Assembly (NCBI GenBank): GCA_021804485.1
Contig: JAJZHM010000011.1
Span: 1 to 34,330 of the forward strand
From: Pseudomonadota bacterium
Lineage (GTDB): Bacteria > Pseudomonadota > Gammaproteobacteria > Pseudomonadales > Moraxellaceae
DNA length: 34,330 bases
Direction: 5' to 3'
In this document: piece after piece, positions 17,208 to 25,381 of the stretch
Layout: every line of letters starts with the position of its first letter
Numbering within the stretch: the first letter of the stretch is position 1
The notes under the pieces: model-generated
The model's input: only the letters and a program-made list of their open reading frames with translations
Database searches by the model: none
Told to the model about the DNA's origin: nothing
Translations under genes and position numbers: made by a program

Positions 17208-17852
17208 ATGAAAACCCGAGACCGCATCCTGCTCATGAGCCTGAAAATGTTCAATGAACAGGGCGAACGTTCCGTCACCACCAATCATATTGCCGCGGCC
17301 TTGAACATGAGCCCCGGCAATCTGTATTACTACTTCAAGAACAAGGAGGCCATCATCTTTGAGCTTTTTTGTCATTATGAGTTAAGAACAAGGGCTTATC
17401 TCCGCGCAGATCCTGATCAACAACTCACCTGGTCAGATATCTTACGTTACTTCAAAGAGATTGCGCGCAACATCTGGGACTACCGCTTCCTGCATCGGGA
17501 CCTTGAGCAGCTTTTGGCCCATAACCCGCAATTGCTCGCACAATACCGGCTTTTTGCCCAGGATGTGATGAGCTCAGGCCGTCATATCATGCAGCTTATG
17601 AACAGTTCGGGGTTACTTCAGGCTAACGATGATGAGCTGGACGCCCTGATCATTAATACCTGGGTAATCGCAACCGGGTGGGCACCATTCCTACACGCCA
17701 CTGCCGTTTTCGGTCCACTTGGCACAGAACTAACTCAAGCAATGATTCATCGGGGAATTCGCCAAATCCTCTACCTGCTCAAACCCTATCTGAGTCAGGA
17801 TGCATTGAATGCTTTACCTGAGCTTCTGGAATATTACAACAAAATCTCCTGA
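17208..17852 (+). CDS. TetR/AcrR-family transcriptional repressor
   Basis: A 214-residue regulator with an N-terminal helix-turn-helix: RDRILLMSLKMFNEQGERSVTTNHIAAALNMSPGNLYYYFKNKEAIIFELF, the standard TetR DNA-binding block (residues about 4-52), where MSPGNLYYYFKNK is the recognition helix. The larger C-terminal half is helical and rich in aromatic and hydrophobic residues, a ligand and dimer domain. The effector is unknown; an aldehyde, fatty acid or acyl-CoA would suit its target gene. It is divergent from the aldehyde dehydrogenase with the palindrome between them, so local regulation is strongly suggested. No strong ribosome site is visible before the ATG. It converges on the histidine kinase gene with 33 bp between the stops. 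Confidence 0.9.
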   Translation: MKTRDRILLMSLKMFNEQGERSVTTNHIAAALNMSPGNLYYYFKNKEAIIFELFCHYELRTRAYLRADPDQQLTWSDILRYFKEIARNIWDYRFLHRDLEQLLAHNPQLLAQYRLFAQDVMSSGRHIMQLMNSSGLLQANDDELDALIINTWVIATGWAPFLHATAVFGPLGTELTQAMIHRGIRQILYLLKPYLSQDALNALPELLEYYNKIS

Positions 17853-17885
17853 AGCCAGAACTAGTTACTTCATATCAAACTGATT

Positions 17886-18593
17886 TTAGGGAATATGGAT
17901 AGAAAACACCCCGCCACCCAAAGTTCCACCATTTTGTACGCGAATAAAACCATGAACGCCATTACGTTGGTGCAATGCGGCAATCCGACCCGCAAAATAA
18001 AGGCCAAGTCCTGTGCTACCTGTAGACTGCTTGATTCCAAGCACATATCCAGCCTGACCGGCAAGCATGGCGGCCGGATATCCGACGCCATCATCCTCAA
18101 CAGATAGTACGGTAAAACCATCCTCAACATAGGCCCGTAATGCCACTTTCGAACGGGCATAGCGCACGGTATTAATGATGATATTGGCAATCACAGTACC
18201 CATCAGATCCCGATCAAAGAAAGCTTCAAAAACATCTTCTGCAAGTTGAATCTCCGAGTCAATGGAACGAGACTGGAGGAGCTCCTGATAGCGTGCGCGT
18301 TGCGCCTCAAGAAAATCCTCCAGATCCTGCCATTCCGGATGCAAAGGCAGCTGATTGACGTTCATCTTGTAGAGGCCAAGCAACTGCATGAGCATGCCAT
18401 TCAGGCGACCCGATTCATATTCAATAATGCCCCGCTCATGATTCCATGCCTGCTCAGGGGGCAATGCTTCAACCCAAGTCGAGAATGCCTGCAAAAACAT
18501 TCCCAGTGAATTTTTCATATCATGGACGGTCGAAGCGATTACCATCGAAAAATCGAGTTGGGAATCATCATCCTGGCCTTTTGATTCTGTCAT
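17886..18593 (-). CDS. Small sensorless histidine kinase (HisKA-HATPase)
   Basis: A 235-residue cytosolic kinase with no membrane segment and no sensory domain. The H-box VHDMKNSLG puts the phospho-acceptor at His24. The ATPase part shows an N-box (IIINTVRYA), G1 (VEDDGVGYP) and G2 (GSTGLGLYFA), so the catalytic core is complete but minimal. The start at 18593 is chosen because GAGG lies seven bases before the ATG; the TTG at 18599 is the alternative. It begins nine bases after the stop of the REC-TPR gene, and its ribosome site overlaps that stop, so the two are translationally linked partners. With no input domain of its own, it must receive its signal from another protein, possibly the TPR regulator or the upstream permease or Pst components. 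Confidence 0.9.
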   Translation of the reverse strand: MTESKGQDDDSQLDFSMVIASTVHDMKNSLGMFLQAFSTWVEALPPEQAWNHERGIIEYESGRLNGMLMQLLGLYKMNVNQLPLHPEWQDLEDFLEAQRARYQELLQSRSIDSEIQLAEDVFEAFFDRDLMGTVIANIIINTVRYARSKVALRAYVEDGFTVLSVEDDGVGYPAAMLAGQAGYVLGIKQSTGSTGLGLYFAGRIAALHQRNGVHGFIRVQNGGTLGGGVFSIHIP

Positions 18594-18602
18594 CACCAAA
18601 CC

Positions 18603-20216
18603 TCACTTGGAAATCAACCGACGCAGTTTTTGCATGCGCTCGTAACGGCTATCGCCTGGGGACATCTCTTTAAGATTATTGAGGAGTTGTGCAGCCTGAT
18701 TCTTATACTCGTTCGTCATTTCAGGCTGAATCTTACTGGCCTGAATAAGATTCTGCACCGCATTCAACACAATGGTAATATTTCTGGGCTGCAAGTCACT
18801 GGCCACTTGAAACGATTTGATTGCCTCGACAAATTGTCGTTTTTCATAAAGCGCTGCGGCCGCCTTATTAAGCTGCCGCGCCTGAGCAACCCGTGCCATC
18901 AGCTCAGCTGCACCACCCTGTTCGGTCAGCGATTGTAGAATTTTGGGATCATCCCCGTACATTTCAGCACAGGTATGCAGTAACTTCTGAGCTGTGTCTT
19001 CCTGGCCAACCTCTTTCAGCTGTTCAATAACATCGAGTGCGGCATCGGCAGAAAAGAAGTGCGGCATAGCAGCCATCGAATCGGTGGCCTTTTTAGCCCA
19101 CTGCTGAGCTTCCTTTTCTTTGCCGGAATTCTTCAGGGTAACAGCCTGTGCAAGGAAGCTGCGTGCCAGCACAGCCTTGTCTTCTGAATAATCCTTGTTT
19201 AGTTCAGAAAGCACCTTCAGAGTTTCTTCCTGATAACGACGGTCAAGGCTCGTACCTTCTTTACTTGCATGCTCATTCACCACTGAAACAAACTTGATGT
19301 AATTATCCGGAGATTTCAGGCATGAACCTCTGCCAAGTTCAACAGATTCCCGAAAGGCCTTAACTGCTGTTTCGAGATCACCATTGGTTCGCGCCAAATC
19401 ACCCAATTTCATCTGCCGACTCAAAGAGCGTGGAGATGTTTTCAATGCCTCCTGAATGGTCTGCTGTGCTGCTTCTTTCTGTTCCAGCATCAGCTGAGCT
19501 TCAGCAAGCACATCATAAAGAGCTGGCAACTGAGGAAATTGGTTAATAGCATCCTGCATCAAGATCTCAACTGCACCCGCATCTCCTTTGCGCAGCATTA
19601 GGCGACCTAACATGATGAGAGCCCAAGGTACGGGTCGTTGCGACACAACATCGCGAAGCAGAATCTCGAGGTCTTTATTGTTGCCCATATTTGCAAAGGC
19701 CAAAGCTTTTTTTCGAACAGCCATTGCCGCATATTTTCGGTGCGTGGTGATCAACTGGTCACATGCATGAACCATATCCTGCCAGGCTTCCCGAGCAGCG
19801 GCATCATTAACATTCGCCATGGCTTCCCGACGCTCTACCAGTTTATCGAGCCTTTGCAGCAATGCTGCCCGATTGAACGGTTTGGTGAGGTAGTCGTCCG
19901 GCTCGTATTCAACCGCACTCATGACCATGGCCAAGGAATTTTCTGCAGTTACCATGATAAAAATCGTGTGGGGACTCAGTAATTTCTCCAAGGTCAGCTC
20001 TTCCAGAACCTGCTGGCCGTTTTTACCAGGCCCCAAATTATAATCATGCAGGATAATGTCGTACTTCTTCTTACGACACATAGCGATGGCTTCTTCACCT
20101 GAGGCACCAACATCGACGTTGACTGCGCCAATCTGTCGAAGCATGGCCTTGACCGAGTTTCGGAACTCCGTGAAATCATCAACGACAAGAAAAGACTTTT
20201 GTGTGTAAGAAATCAT
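18603..20216 (-). CDS. Response regulator with C-terminal TPR repeats
   Basis: A 537-residue protein. The CheY-like receiver covers about residues 6-125: acidic pair Asp13-Asp14, phospho-acceptor Asp58 in ILHDYNLG, Thr90 in FIMVTAE and Lys112 in DYLTKPF, all present. The remainder (about 150-537) is helical with several TPR-like units (WALIMLGRLMLRKGDAGAVE; LYDVLAEAQLMLEQKEAAQ; RQMKLGDLARTNGDLETAV; and a late ALYEKRQFVEAIKSFQVA). There is no DNA-binding or enzymatic output domain, so output is likely by protein-protein contact. No convincing ribosome site is seen; AAGGG is 13 bases upstream. It is followed directly by the small histidine kinase and preceded by the permease with a hairpin across the junction. 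Confidence 0.92.
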   Translation of the reverse strand: MISYTQKSFLVVDDFTEFRNSVKAMLRQIGAVNVDVGASGEEAIAMCRKKKYDIILHDYNLGPGKNGQQVLEELTLEKLLSPHTIFIMVTAENSLAMVMSAVEYEPDDYLTKPFNRAALLQRLDKLVERREAMANVNDAAAREAWQDMVHACDQLITTHRKYAAMAVRKKALAFANMGNNKDLEILLRDVVSQRPVPWALIMLGRLMLRKGDAGAVEILMQDAINQFPQLPALYDVLAEAQLMLEQKEAAQQTIQEALKTSPRSLSRQMKLGDLARTNGDLETAVKAFRESVELGRGSCLKSPDNYIKFVSVVNEHASKEGTSLDRRYQEETLKVLSELNKDYSEDKAVLARSFLAQAVTLKNSGKEKEAQQWAKKATDSMAAMPHFFSADAALDVIEQLKEVGQEDTAQKLLHTCAEMYGDDPKILQSLTEQGGAAELMARVAQARQLNKAAAALYEKRQFVEAIKSFQVASDLQPRNITIVLNAVQNLIQASKIQPEMTNEYKNQAAQLLNNLKEMSPGDSRYERMQKLRRLISK

Positions 20217-20234
20217 CAGCGGATGTATACCCTT

Positions 20235-20258
20235 GCCAGACTAACATTATGGTCTGGC
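20235..20258 (-). other. Hairpin across the permease stop / response-regulator leader
   Basis: GCCAGAC and GTCTGGC form a perfect 7-bp stem around a 10-base loop. The permease stop codon lies in the loop, and in the mRNA the 3' arm is followed by AAGGG and then the response-regulator ATG 18 bases on. No U-tract follows. It may attenuate or protect the message between the transport genes and the two-component genes. Confidence 0.5.
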
Positions 20259-21320
20259 TAAAACTATAGCACTGACCATCCATGAAACCCATAAAAATGC
20301 AAAGGAATACATATGAAATCTCCATAATATTCCATGGGGTCTTCCCGGCCAGCGCAACATGATGATGTTGGCCAGAGAACCCGTAGCTATACCAAATCCG
20401 CCGGTATTAACGGCATACATCAATACCGGCACCGGTATGTGTGTATGCACCAACATTAAAGTTGCCGGTACATTGCTGATGATCTGGGAAAGGATGATAC
20501 CTGCCATCAACCCGGTTTGCTTTGTCCAGACAACGTGATCAAGCCAATATTGGATGTCTGGAATATTCTGCAACAGCGCGATATCCAGAAACATCAAAAA
20601 GAATATGTAGGCAAGTTCTGGCTTCCAATATTTGAGCCAGCGCGCATGGCGAACCAGAACAAGGAGCAGAATCCCCAACTCGCATCTCCAGAACTGATGA
20701 TCGGCCAATACAATAAACAAGATCAGCATCAGGACAAGCTCTCTGGCCTGAGTATGAACCCGCACGTGTTCGGCATGGAGATGTAGAGCAACAGCGTCCT
20801 TTCCTACCCTGTGCCACAACCAGACCAACAGTACAACCAGCAACGTCAATGTTAACGGCGCCATTGCTTCGACAAAGTGACTGACTGTCCAATGACTGGT
20901 CTGCCAGAGAATCACGTTCTGAGGATTCCCGAACGGGGTAATCATTGAACCAATATTGGCGGCACACGCCACACCAATCCACATCTTCCGGTCCGAAGCA
21001 GGACCTAAACGTACTTGGGCAAGCATCGGCAGTACAATCAAAAGAGCAACATCGTTGGTTAGGAGCGCCGCAAGCACACAGGTAAAAAGACAGATCAGCA
21101 AAATCCAGCTGCGCTCGTCCCTCACTTTCTGTACCCCATAACTGGCTACTGCCTGGGCCAGTCCTGTCTGTTGCAGGGCATGAACCATCAATAGCAAGCC
21201 AAGAACAGTGATCAATGATTGCCAGTCAAGACCATGAAGGGTTAGCCAAAAACTTTGGACTGAGAGGAAATAGAGCGCAATGCCAATGAGCATCAGCAAT
21301 AGAACCAATGGGTCCCGCAC
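20247..21320 (-). CDS. Ion-transporter-superfamily permease (ArsB/CitM/SLC13-like)
   Basis: A 357-residue inner-membrane protein with about nine to ten hydrophobic segments. The paired signatures TNDVALLIVLPML and GSMITPFGNPQNVIL are those of the ion-transporter superfamily (ArsB, CitMHS, NhaD, YbiR); the second half repeats the theme as SQIISNVPATLML and NTGGFGIATGSLANIIML. The substrate cannot be read: arsenite, citrate, sodium or another anion are all possible. It is short compared with ArsB (about 430). The start is a GTG with AGGGG nine bases upstream; that ribosome site lies in the arm of a hairpin. It sits 47 bp behind pstA where pstB is normally found, and 30 bp before the REC-TPR gene, which suggests a link to phosphate or arsenate handling, though this is inference. 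Confidence 0.82.
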   Translation of the reverse strand: MRDPLVLLLMLIGIALYFLSVQSFWLTLHGLDWQSLITVLGLLLMVHALQQTGLAQAVASYGVQKVRDERSWILLICLFTCVLAALLTNDVALLIVLPMLAQVRLGPASDRKMWIGVACAANIGSMITPFGNPQNVILWQTSHWTVSHFVEAMAPLTLTLLVVLLVWLWHRVGKDAVALHLHAEHVRVHTQARELVLMLILFIVLADHQFWRCELGILLLVLVRHARWLKYWKPELAYIFFLMFLDIALLQNIPDIQYWLDHVVWTKQTGLMAGIILSQIISNVPATLMLVHTHIPVPVLMYAVNTGGFGIATGSLANIIMLRWPGRPHGILWRFHMYSFAFLWVSWMVSAIVLARP

Positions 21321-21330
21321 GAATAGTAAC

Positions 21331-21363
21331 CCCTAAACCAACATGGTGGACAAACTTTTAGGG
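21331..21363 (-). other. Hairpin between pstA and the permease gene
   Basis: CCCTAAA and TTTAGGG form a 7-bp stem around a 19-base loop that itself can pair weakly (CCA/TGG). In the mRNA it begins four bases after the pstA stop, and the 3' arm contains most of the AGGGG ribosome site of the permease. No U-tract follows. It may reduce permease translation or mark partial termination. Confidence 0.45.
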
Positions 21364-21367
21364 ATTA

Positions 21368-22210
21368 TCAAGCATGCCGTTTAAATATCGCACGCGCAGC
21401 AAGATTCAGCAGCACAACGAACACGCTGATTAATGCAGCACCAGCCCAAGCCAGTGACTGCCAGTTGTCATACGGGCTCATGGCAAACTGGAAGATAACA
21501 ACAGGAAGATTGGCAAGCGGCTGATTCAGGTTCGCTGAATAAAACTGGTTGTTTAAAGCCGTAAAAAGAAGTGGTGCTGTTTCGCCACTGATACGTGCTA
21601 CAGCCAGAAGCACTCCTGTTACCACCCCATTACGCGCAGCGGGCAAGCAGATCATTAAAATTGTCTGACGCCGTGTCGCACCCAAGGCATATGCGCCTTC
21701 ACGCAGCACATCGGGCACCAGTTGCAGCATGTTTTCAGTTGTTCGAACCATGATAGGCAAGGCGATAATGGCAAGGGAAATACCCCCCGCCCATCCGGAA
21801 AAATGATGCATCGGCACCACAAAAATAACATAAACAAAAAGGCCAATAACGATTGATGGCGCAGACAGGAGAATGTCATTCACAAAACGGATAACCGAAG
21901 CAATGCGATGGTGCTTACCATACTCAGCGAGGTAGATTCCTGCGATAATGGCAACAGGGATCGCCATCACCGTACCCAAGCCTACCATTTCAAGACTTCC
22001 AACAATCGCATTCATCAGGCCACCTGGACCATCTGGAGGCGGCGTGATTTGGGTAAAAAGGTCCAGATTAAATGAGCCAAATCCTCGGGAAATAACCGTC
22101 AGTATAATCCAGAGCGGCAGTGCCATACCAATTAAGGTAATGATCCACGCGAACACCATGGCAAGCCTGTTGGTGAATTTTCTCTTTTTATCATACCATT
22201 GAGGACTCAT
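21368..22210 (-). CDS. pstA: Phosphate ABC transporter permease PstA
   Basis: A 280-residue inner-membrane subunit of the high-affinity phosphate importer. It has six membrane segments, with the first at about residues 15-38, and the ABC permease EAA-like loop near TENMLQLVPDVLREGAYALGATRRQTI, followed by LPAARNGVVTGVLLAVARISGETAPLLFTA, a conserved PstA block. Its ATG overlaps the pstC stop as ATGA, so the two are translationally coupled. The length is slightly below E. coli PstA (296). The expected next gene, pstB, is absent; a different permease follows. Confidence 0.95.
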   Translation of the reverse strand: MSPQWYDKKRKFTNRLAMVFAWIITLIGMALPLWIILTVISRGFGSFNLDLFTQITPPPDGPGGLMNAIVGSLEMVGLGTVMAIPVAIIAGIYLAEYGKHHRIASVIRFVNDILLSAPSIVIGLFVYVIFVVPMHHFSGWAGGISLAIIALPIMVRTTENMLQLVPDVLREGAYALGATRRQTILMICLPAARNGVVTGVLLAVARISGETAPLLFTALNNQFYSANLNQPLANLPVVIFQFAMSPYDNWQSLAWAGAALISVFVVLLNLAARAIFKRHA

Positions 22211-23181
22211 GCCTTTCTCTCCACCCGCATGATCAAAAGACGTGCTACAGCAAGCACAAGGAATGTTATGACAAAAAGAATCAGACCAAGACTCGTCAGC
22301 GCCGAGGCATGCAAAGGATCGGCGGCTTCAGCAAATTCATTGGCAATTACTGAGGCAATGCTGTTTCCAGAATCAAACAGCGCAAGCGAAATCTGATTGT
22401 TATTGCCGATCATGAAGGTTACCGCCATGGTTTCACCCAAGGCACGACCCAATCCAAGCATAATCCCGCCCACCAAGGCAATGCGGGTGTAAGGAACAAC
22501 GATATCCCACATCACCTCCCAGGTCGTACCGCCAATACCATAGCCTGCTTCCTTGAGTGAGAAGGGTACTACTTCAAAAACCTCTCGCATAACGGATGTG
22601 ATAAATGGAACGATCATCAAAGAAAGGATTAATGCCGAAGGCAACAGTCCAATGCCGATCGGAGGCCCCTGGAAAATGCTTTTTAAAAGCCAGATGTGTC
22701 CAAATACATCGGTCAGAAATGGCTGAACATGATTGGCCAGGATTGGAGCAAGAATGAAAAGCCCCCACATGCCATAAATAATGGAGGGAATGCCTGCGAG
22801 GAGTTCAATAACAGTAACCACAGGTCCGCGGAGGCGTCGGGGACAAAGTTCTGTAATGAAAAATGCAATAAAAAAACTGACTGGAACAGCAATCATGAGG
22901 GCAATGGCAGAAGTTACCAGCGTTCCATAAATTGCTGGCAAAGCACCATATTCATTGCTGACAGGATTCCACTCGGAGCTGATTAGAAAATGCCAGCCGA
23001 AGTGATCATAGGTTAATCGAGATCCGAGAATCAGGGAAACGACAATCGCCCCCAGAACACCAAGAACCAGAAGTGCTGTTCCAGTTACAAACCATTTAAA
23101 ACGTTGATCCCGAGCACGTTCCGCACTCAGCACATGATCTTCCCTGCTTTGATTTCCCTCTAAAAGCGACTGTTCAGACAT
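22207..23181 (-). CDS. pstC: Phosphate ABC transporter permease PstC
   Basis: A 324-residue partner permease of PstA. After a charged 30-residue N-terminus come six membrane segments. Conserved PstC stretches include PAIYGTLVTSAIALMIAVPVS, ELLAGIPSIIYGMWGLF, the EAA-like loop EVFEVVPFSLKEAGYGIGGTTWEV and ALGETMAVTFMIGN. AAGGAA lies six bases before the ATG. It follows pstS by 66 bp and overlaps pstA by four bases, giving the order pstS-pstC-pstA. Confidence 0.96.
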   Translation of the reverse strand: MSEQSLLEGNQSREDHVLSAERARDQRFKWFVTGTALLVLGVLGAIVVSLILGSRLTYDHFGWHFLISSEWNPVSNEYGALPAIYGTLVTSAIALMIAVPVSFFIAFFITELCPRRLRGPVVTVIELLAGIPSIIYGMWGLFILAPILANHVQPFLTDVFGHIWLLKSIFQGPPIGIGLLPSALILSLMIVPFITSVMREVFEVVPFSLKEAGYGIGGTTWEVMWDIVVPYTRIALVGGIMLGLGRALGETMAVTFMIGNNNQISLALFDSGNSIASVIANEFAEAADPLHASALTSLGLILFVITFLVLAVARLLIMRVERKA

Positions 23182-23247
23182 GCGACATTCCTTAGGGAAA
23201 CCTGACCACCGACCAATAGCGACCCGGTGATCAGGTTTGGCTGCATA

Positions 23248-24279
23248 TTACCAGACTTTGGCGCCTGACTTGTCTTTAACCGAATTGCTCCAGTCCAGCT
23301 CAATCATCTTGACAACATTTTCAGGCATTGGAACGTAATCAAGTTCCTTGGCCTGACTGACACCGTGTTTGAAGGACCAGTCAAAGTATTTGAATACATC
23401 CTTCAGTCGTGCTGCATTGTCTGTGACACGAGGAACGAGTGCGAAGGTCGCACCGGTAATCGGCCATGAGGTAGCACCAGGCTCATTGGTCAGAACTTCA
23501 TAAAAGTCCTGATCATGGGTCCAGTCTGCATAGGCTGCTGCCGCCTGGAATGTTGCAATCTCAGGCTTGACGGTCTTGCCATCACGGTTAATCAGCAGTG
23601 TATGGTCCATCTTGGCACCCTTGGCGTAGGCATACTCAACGTAGCCAATCGCACCATTGATGCGCTGTACGTAAGAAGCGACACCCGCATTTCCTTTACC
23701 GGCAACACCAACAGGCCAGTGAACATCGGTGTTATTTCCAACTTTTGTTGCCCACTCCTGATTCACCTTGCTCAGGTAGTTGGTGAAAATGAAGGTCGTA
23801 CCCGAAGCATCAGCACGACGCACGACAGTAATCGGCTCATCTGGCAACTTGGCATCTTTATTGAGTGCTGCAATTGCTGCATCATTCCAGGTCTTGATCT
23901 GGCCCAGATAGATTTTCGACAGTACATCGCCATTCAGACGAATTTCACCGGCGTGGAATCCTTTAAGATTGATGACCGGGACAACCCCACCCATAATGGC
24001 TGGGAACTGACTCAGGCCCTTGGCAACCAGATCATCATGCTTCAGGGGCATATCTGAGGCACCAAAATCTACAGTCCGGGATGTAATCTGCTTGATACCA
24101 CCGCCAGAGCCAATGGCTTGGTAGTTCAGGCCGACATTGGTCGCGCCCTTGTAGCTTGTAGCCCACTTGGCAAAAATGGGATAGGCAAAAGTCGATCCGG
24201 CACCCGTAATATCACCTGCCAAAGCAGCTCCAATGGAGGTAGCCAATGTCATGGCTAGGGTGAGTTTTTTCATCAGCAT
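23248..24279 (-). CDS. pstS: Periplasmic phosphate-binding protein PstS
   Basis: A 343-residue substrate-binding protein of the phosphate importer. A Sec signal peptide (MLMKKLTLAMTLATSIGAALA) is cleaved before GDITGAGSTFAYPIFAKW. Phosphate-site motifs are GAGSTFAYP, GSGGGIKQI, DFGASDMPL and RRADASGTTFIFTNYL, as in E. coli PstS. AGAGGA lies seven bases before the ATG. It heads the pst unit behind a candidate Pho-box promoter, so induction by phosphate starvation through PhoB is expected. Confidence 0.97.
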   Translation of the reverse strand: MLMKKLTLAMTLATSIGAALAGDITGAGSTFAYPIFAKWATSYKGATNVGLNYQAIGSGGGIKQITSRTVDFGASDMPLKHDDLVAKGLSQFPAIMGGVVPVINLKGFHAGEIRLNGDVLSKIYLGQIKTWNDAAIAALNKDAKLPDEPITVVRRADASGTTFIFTNYLSKVNQEWATKVGNNTDVHWPVGVAGKGNAGVASYVQRINGAIGYVEYAYAKGAKMDHTLLINRDGKTVKPEIATFQAAAAYADWTHDQDFYEVLTNEPGATSWPITGATFALVPRVTDNAARLKDVFKYFDWSFKHGVSQAKELDYVPMPENVVKMIELDWSNSVKDKSGAKVW

Positions 24280-24349
24280 GAATCTGTCCTCTGGTTATTC
24301 AATGGTACCTTATGAGTCTTAGACTATTCAGTCTCAGTGAATTGTCGTG

Positions 24350-24390
24350 ATTATATATGACACAATTATTACATTCACGGCATATTCACA
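24350..24390 (-). promoter_or_regulatory. Candidate Pho box and -10 of pstS
   Basis: The minus strand carries TGTGAAT, four bases, then CGTGAAT (24390-24373), two 7-bp direct repeats with the 11-bp period of PhoB half-sites (consensus CTGTCAT), and a perfect TATAAT (24355-24350) 17 bases later. The half-sites deviate from consensus at two to three positions and the gap to the -10 is longer than in E. coli pstS, so the match is moderate; the gene context raises its likelihood. Confidence 0.45.
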
Positions 24391-24400
24391 CAGGATGGGT

Positions 24401-25345
24401 CTAGAATCCTTGCTCCTGGAGCATCCAGAAGAGCAGAAGAAAGGCAGACTCTCCAGCCAGCATGTTCCATGACCATTTTTTATGTGCCAAAAGGATGCCT
24501 GTTGCCATCATGCTGATGATCAGTGCCAAGATCATTGTACTGTTAATGTACCATTGTCCGATGAGTATATTTATGGCTGTCAGAACGGATGCTTGGTAGA
24601 CCAGAGCGCCAGTTATGTTGGCAATGGCTGCTGTTTCGCGCCCGCGCAGCACCCATAGAATACTATTCAGCTTCTCAGGAAGTTCAGTTGCAAGCGGACT
24701 AAATACCAAAGCCATCATCAGTTCATTACCCAGAAAAGAATGAACCTGATGTAGTGCATCAACGAAGTATGAACTCGCGGTCGTCAGGGCAACGATTAGA
24801 AAAAACATTCGACTTGCAAGTATCCAGATTTTTTTCTTAGGGATGCTTTCCCTTTTTGATTTCTGCTGTAATCGGTCTTTTTTGCTTTTTTTCAAAATGC
24901 CACGCAGACGTGCAGCATAGAGGCCCAGCAGTACAACGGCACCTGTAACCTGAATTATATGGTGGTTGTGCAGGAACGAAAGGATCAATCCAAAGGAACA
25001 GAACGCAATAAACCACTTAAGATCTGCATGAATTTCATTAGGGACATGTAATTGCGCTCCGACGCCTTTTTTCAAACGCAGAACAATTCCGATAATAGCG
25101 AGCGCTAGGGTGCTTAAAATAAGGAACGACCCTACGGTCGCTCCCAAGGCAATCTGGGTGTTGTGGTGTACCACCAAGGCCATTAATGGCACGAGAGTCT
25201 CTGGCAGGGTTGTAGCCACTGCAGCAAAGACCGAACCGATTACATGCTGGTCGAGTCCGTATACGTCACCCAATTCATCCAGTGTACGGGTAAAGGCCTC
25301 AGCACAGATTCCTATAACAACAATTAAAGCGACAAGTTCAATCAA
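24401..25345 (-). CDS. CaCA-superfamily cation exchanger (sodium/calcium antiporter-like)
   Basis: A 314-residue membrane protein with two inverted alpha-repeats: VIGSVFAAVATTLPETL with GATVGSFLIL in the first half, and MALVFSPLATELPEKLNSILW in the second. The Pro-Glu pairs hold the ion-binding glutamates of the family. A basic cytosolic loop (KKSKKDRLQQKSKRESIPKKK) divides the halves. The ion (Ca2+, Na+, H+) is unknown. The apparent start is TTG, as no ATG or GTG is available after the upstream stop; the protein is complete from there. It lies 36 bp behind nuoN, in the same reading frame, and very probably shares the nuo transcript. A link between complex I proton pumping and cation exchange is an inference. 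Confidence 0.8.
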   Translation of the reverse strand: MIELVALIVVIGICAEAFTRTLDELGDVYGLDQHVIGSVFAAVATTLPETLVPLMALVVHHNTQIALGATVGSFLILSTLALAIIGIVLRLKKGVGAQLHVPNEIHADLKWFIAFCSFGLILSFLHNHHIIQVTGAVVLLGLYAARLRGILKKSKKDRLQQKSKRESIPKKKIWILASRMFFLIVALTTASSYFVDALHQVHSFLGNELMMALVFSPLATELPEKLNSILWVLRGRETAAIANITGALVYQASVLTAINILIGQWYINSTMILALIISMMATGILLAHKKWSWNMLAGESAFLLLFWMLQEQGF

Positions 25346-25381
25346 CCTATTTCGCCCAATATACCCAGCATAGAGCCCTGT

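Noticed and set aside
23515-24057. 180-codon plus-strand frame inside pstS
   Set aside because: Antisense to a complete PstS; no start signal and no domain.
24305-24345. AGACT/AGTCT repeats in the pstS leader as an operator or hairpin
   Set aside because: Arms are only five bases with overlapping alternatives; too short to support a site.
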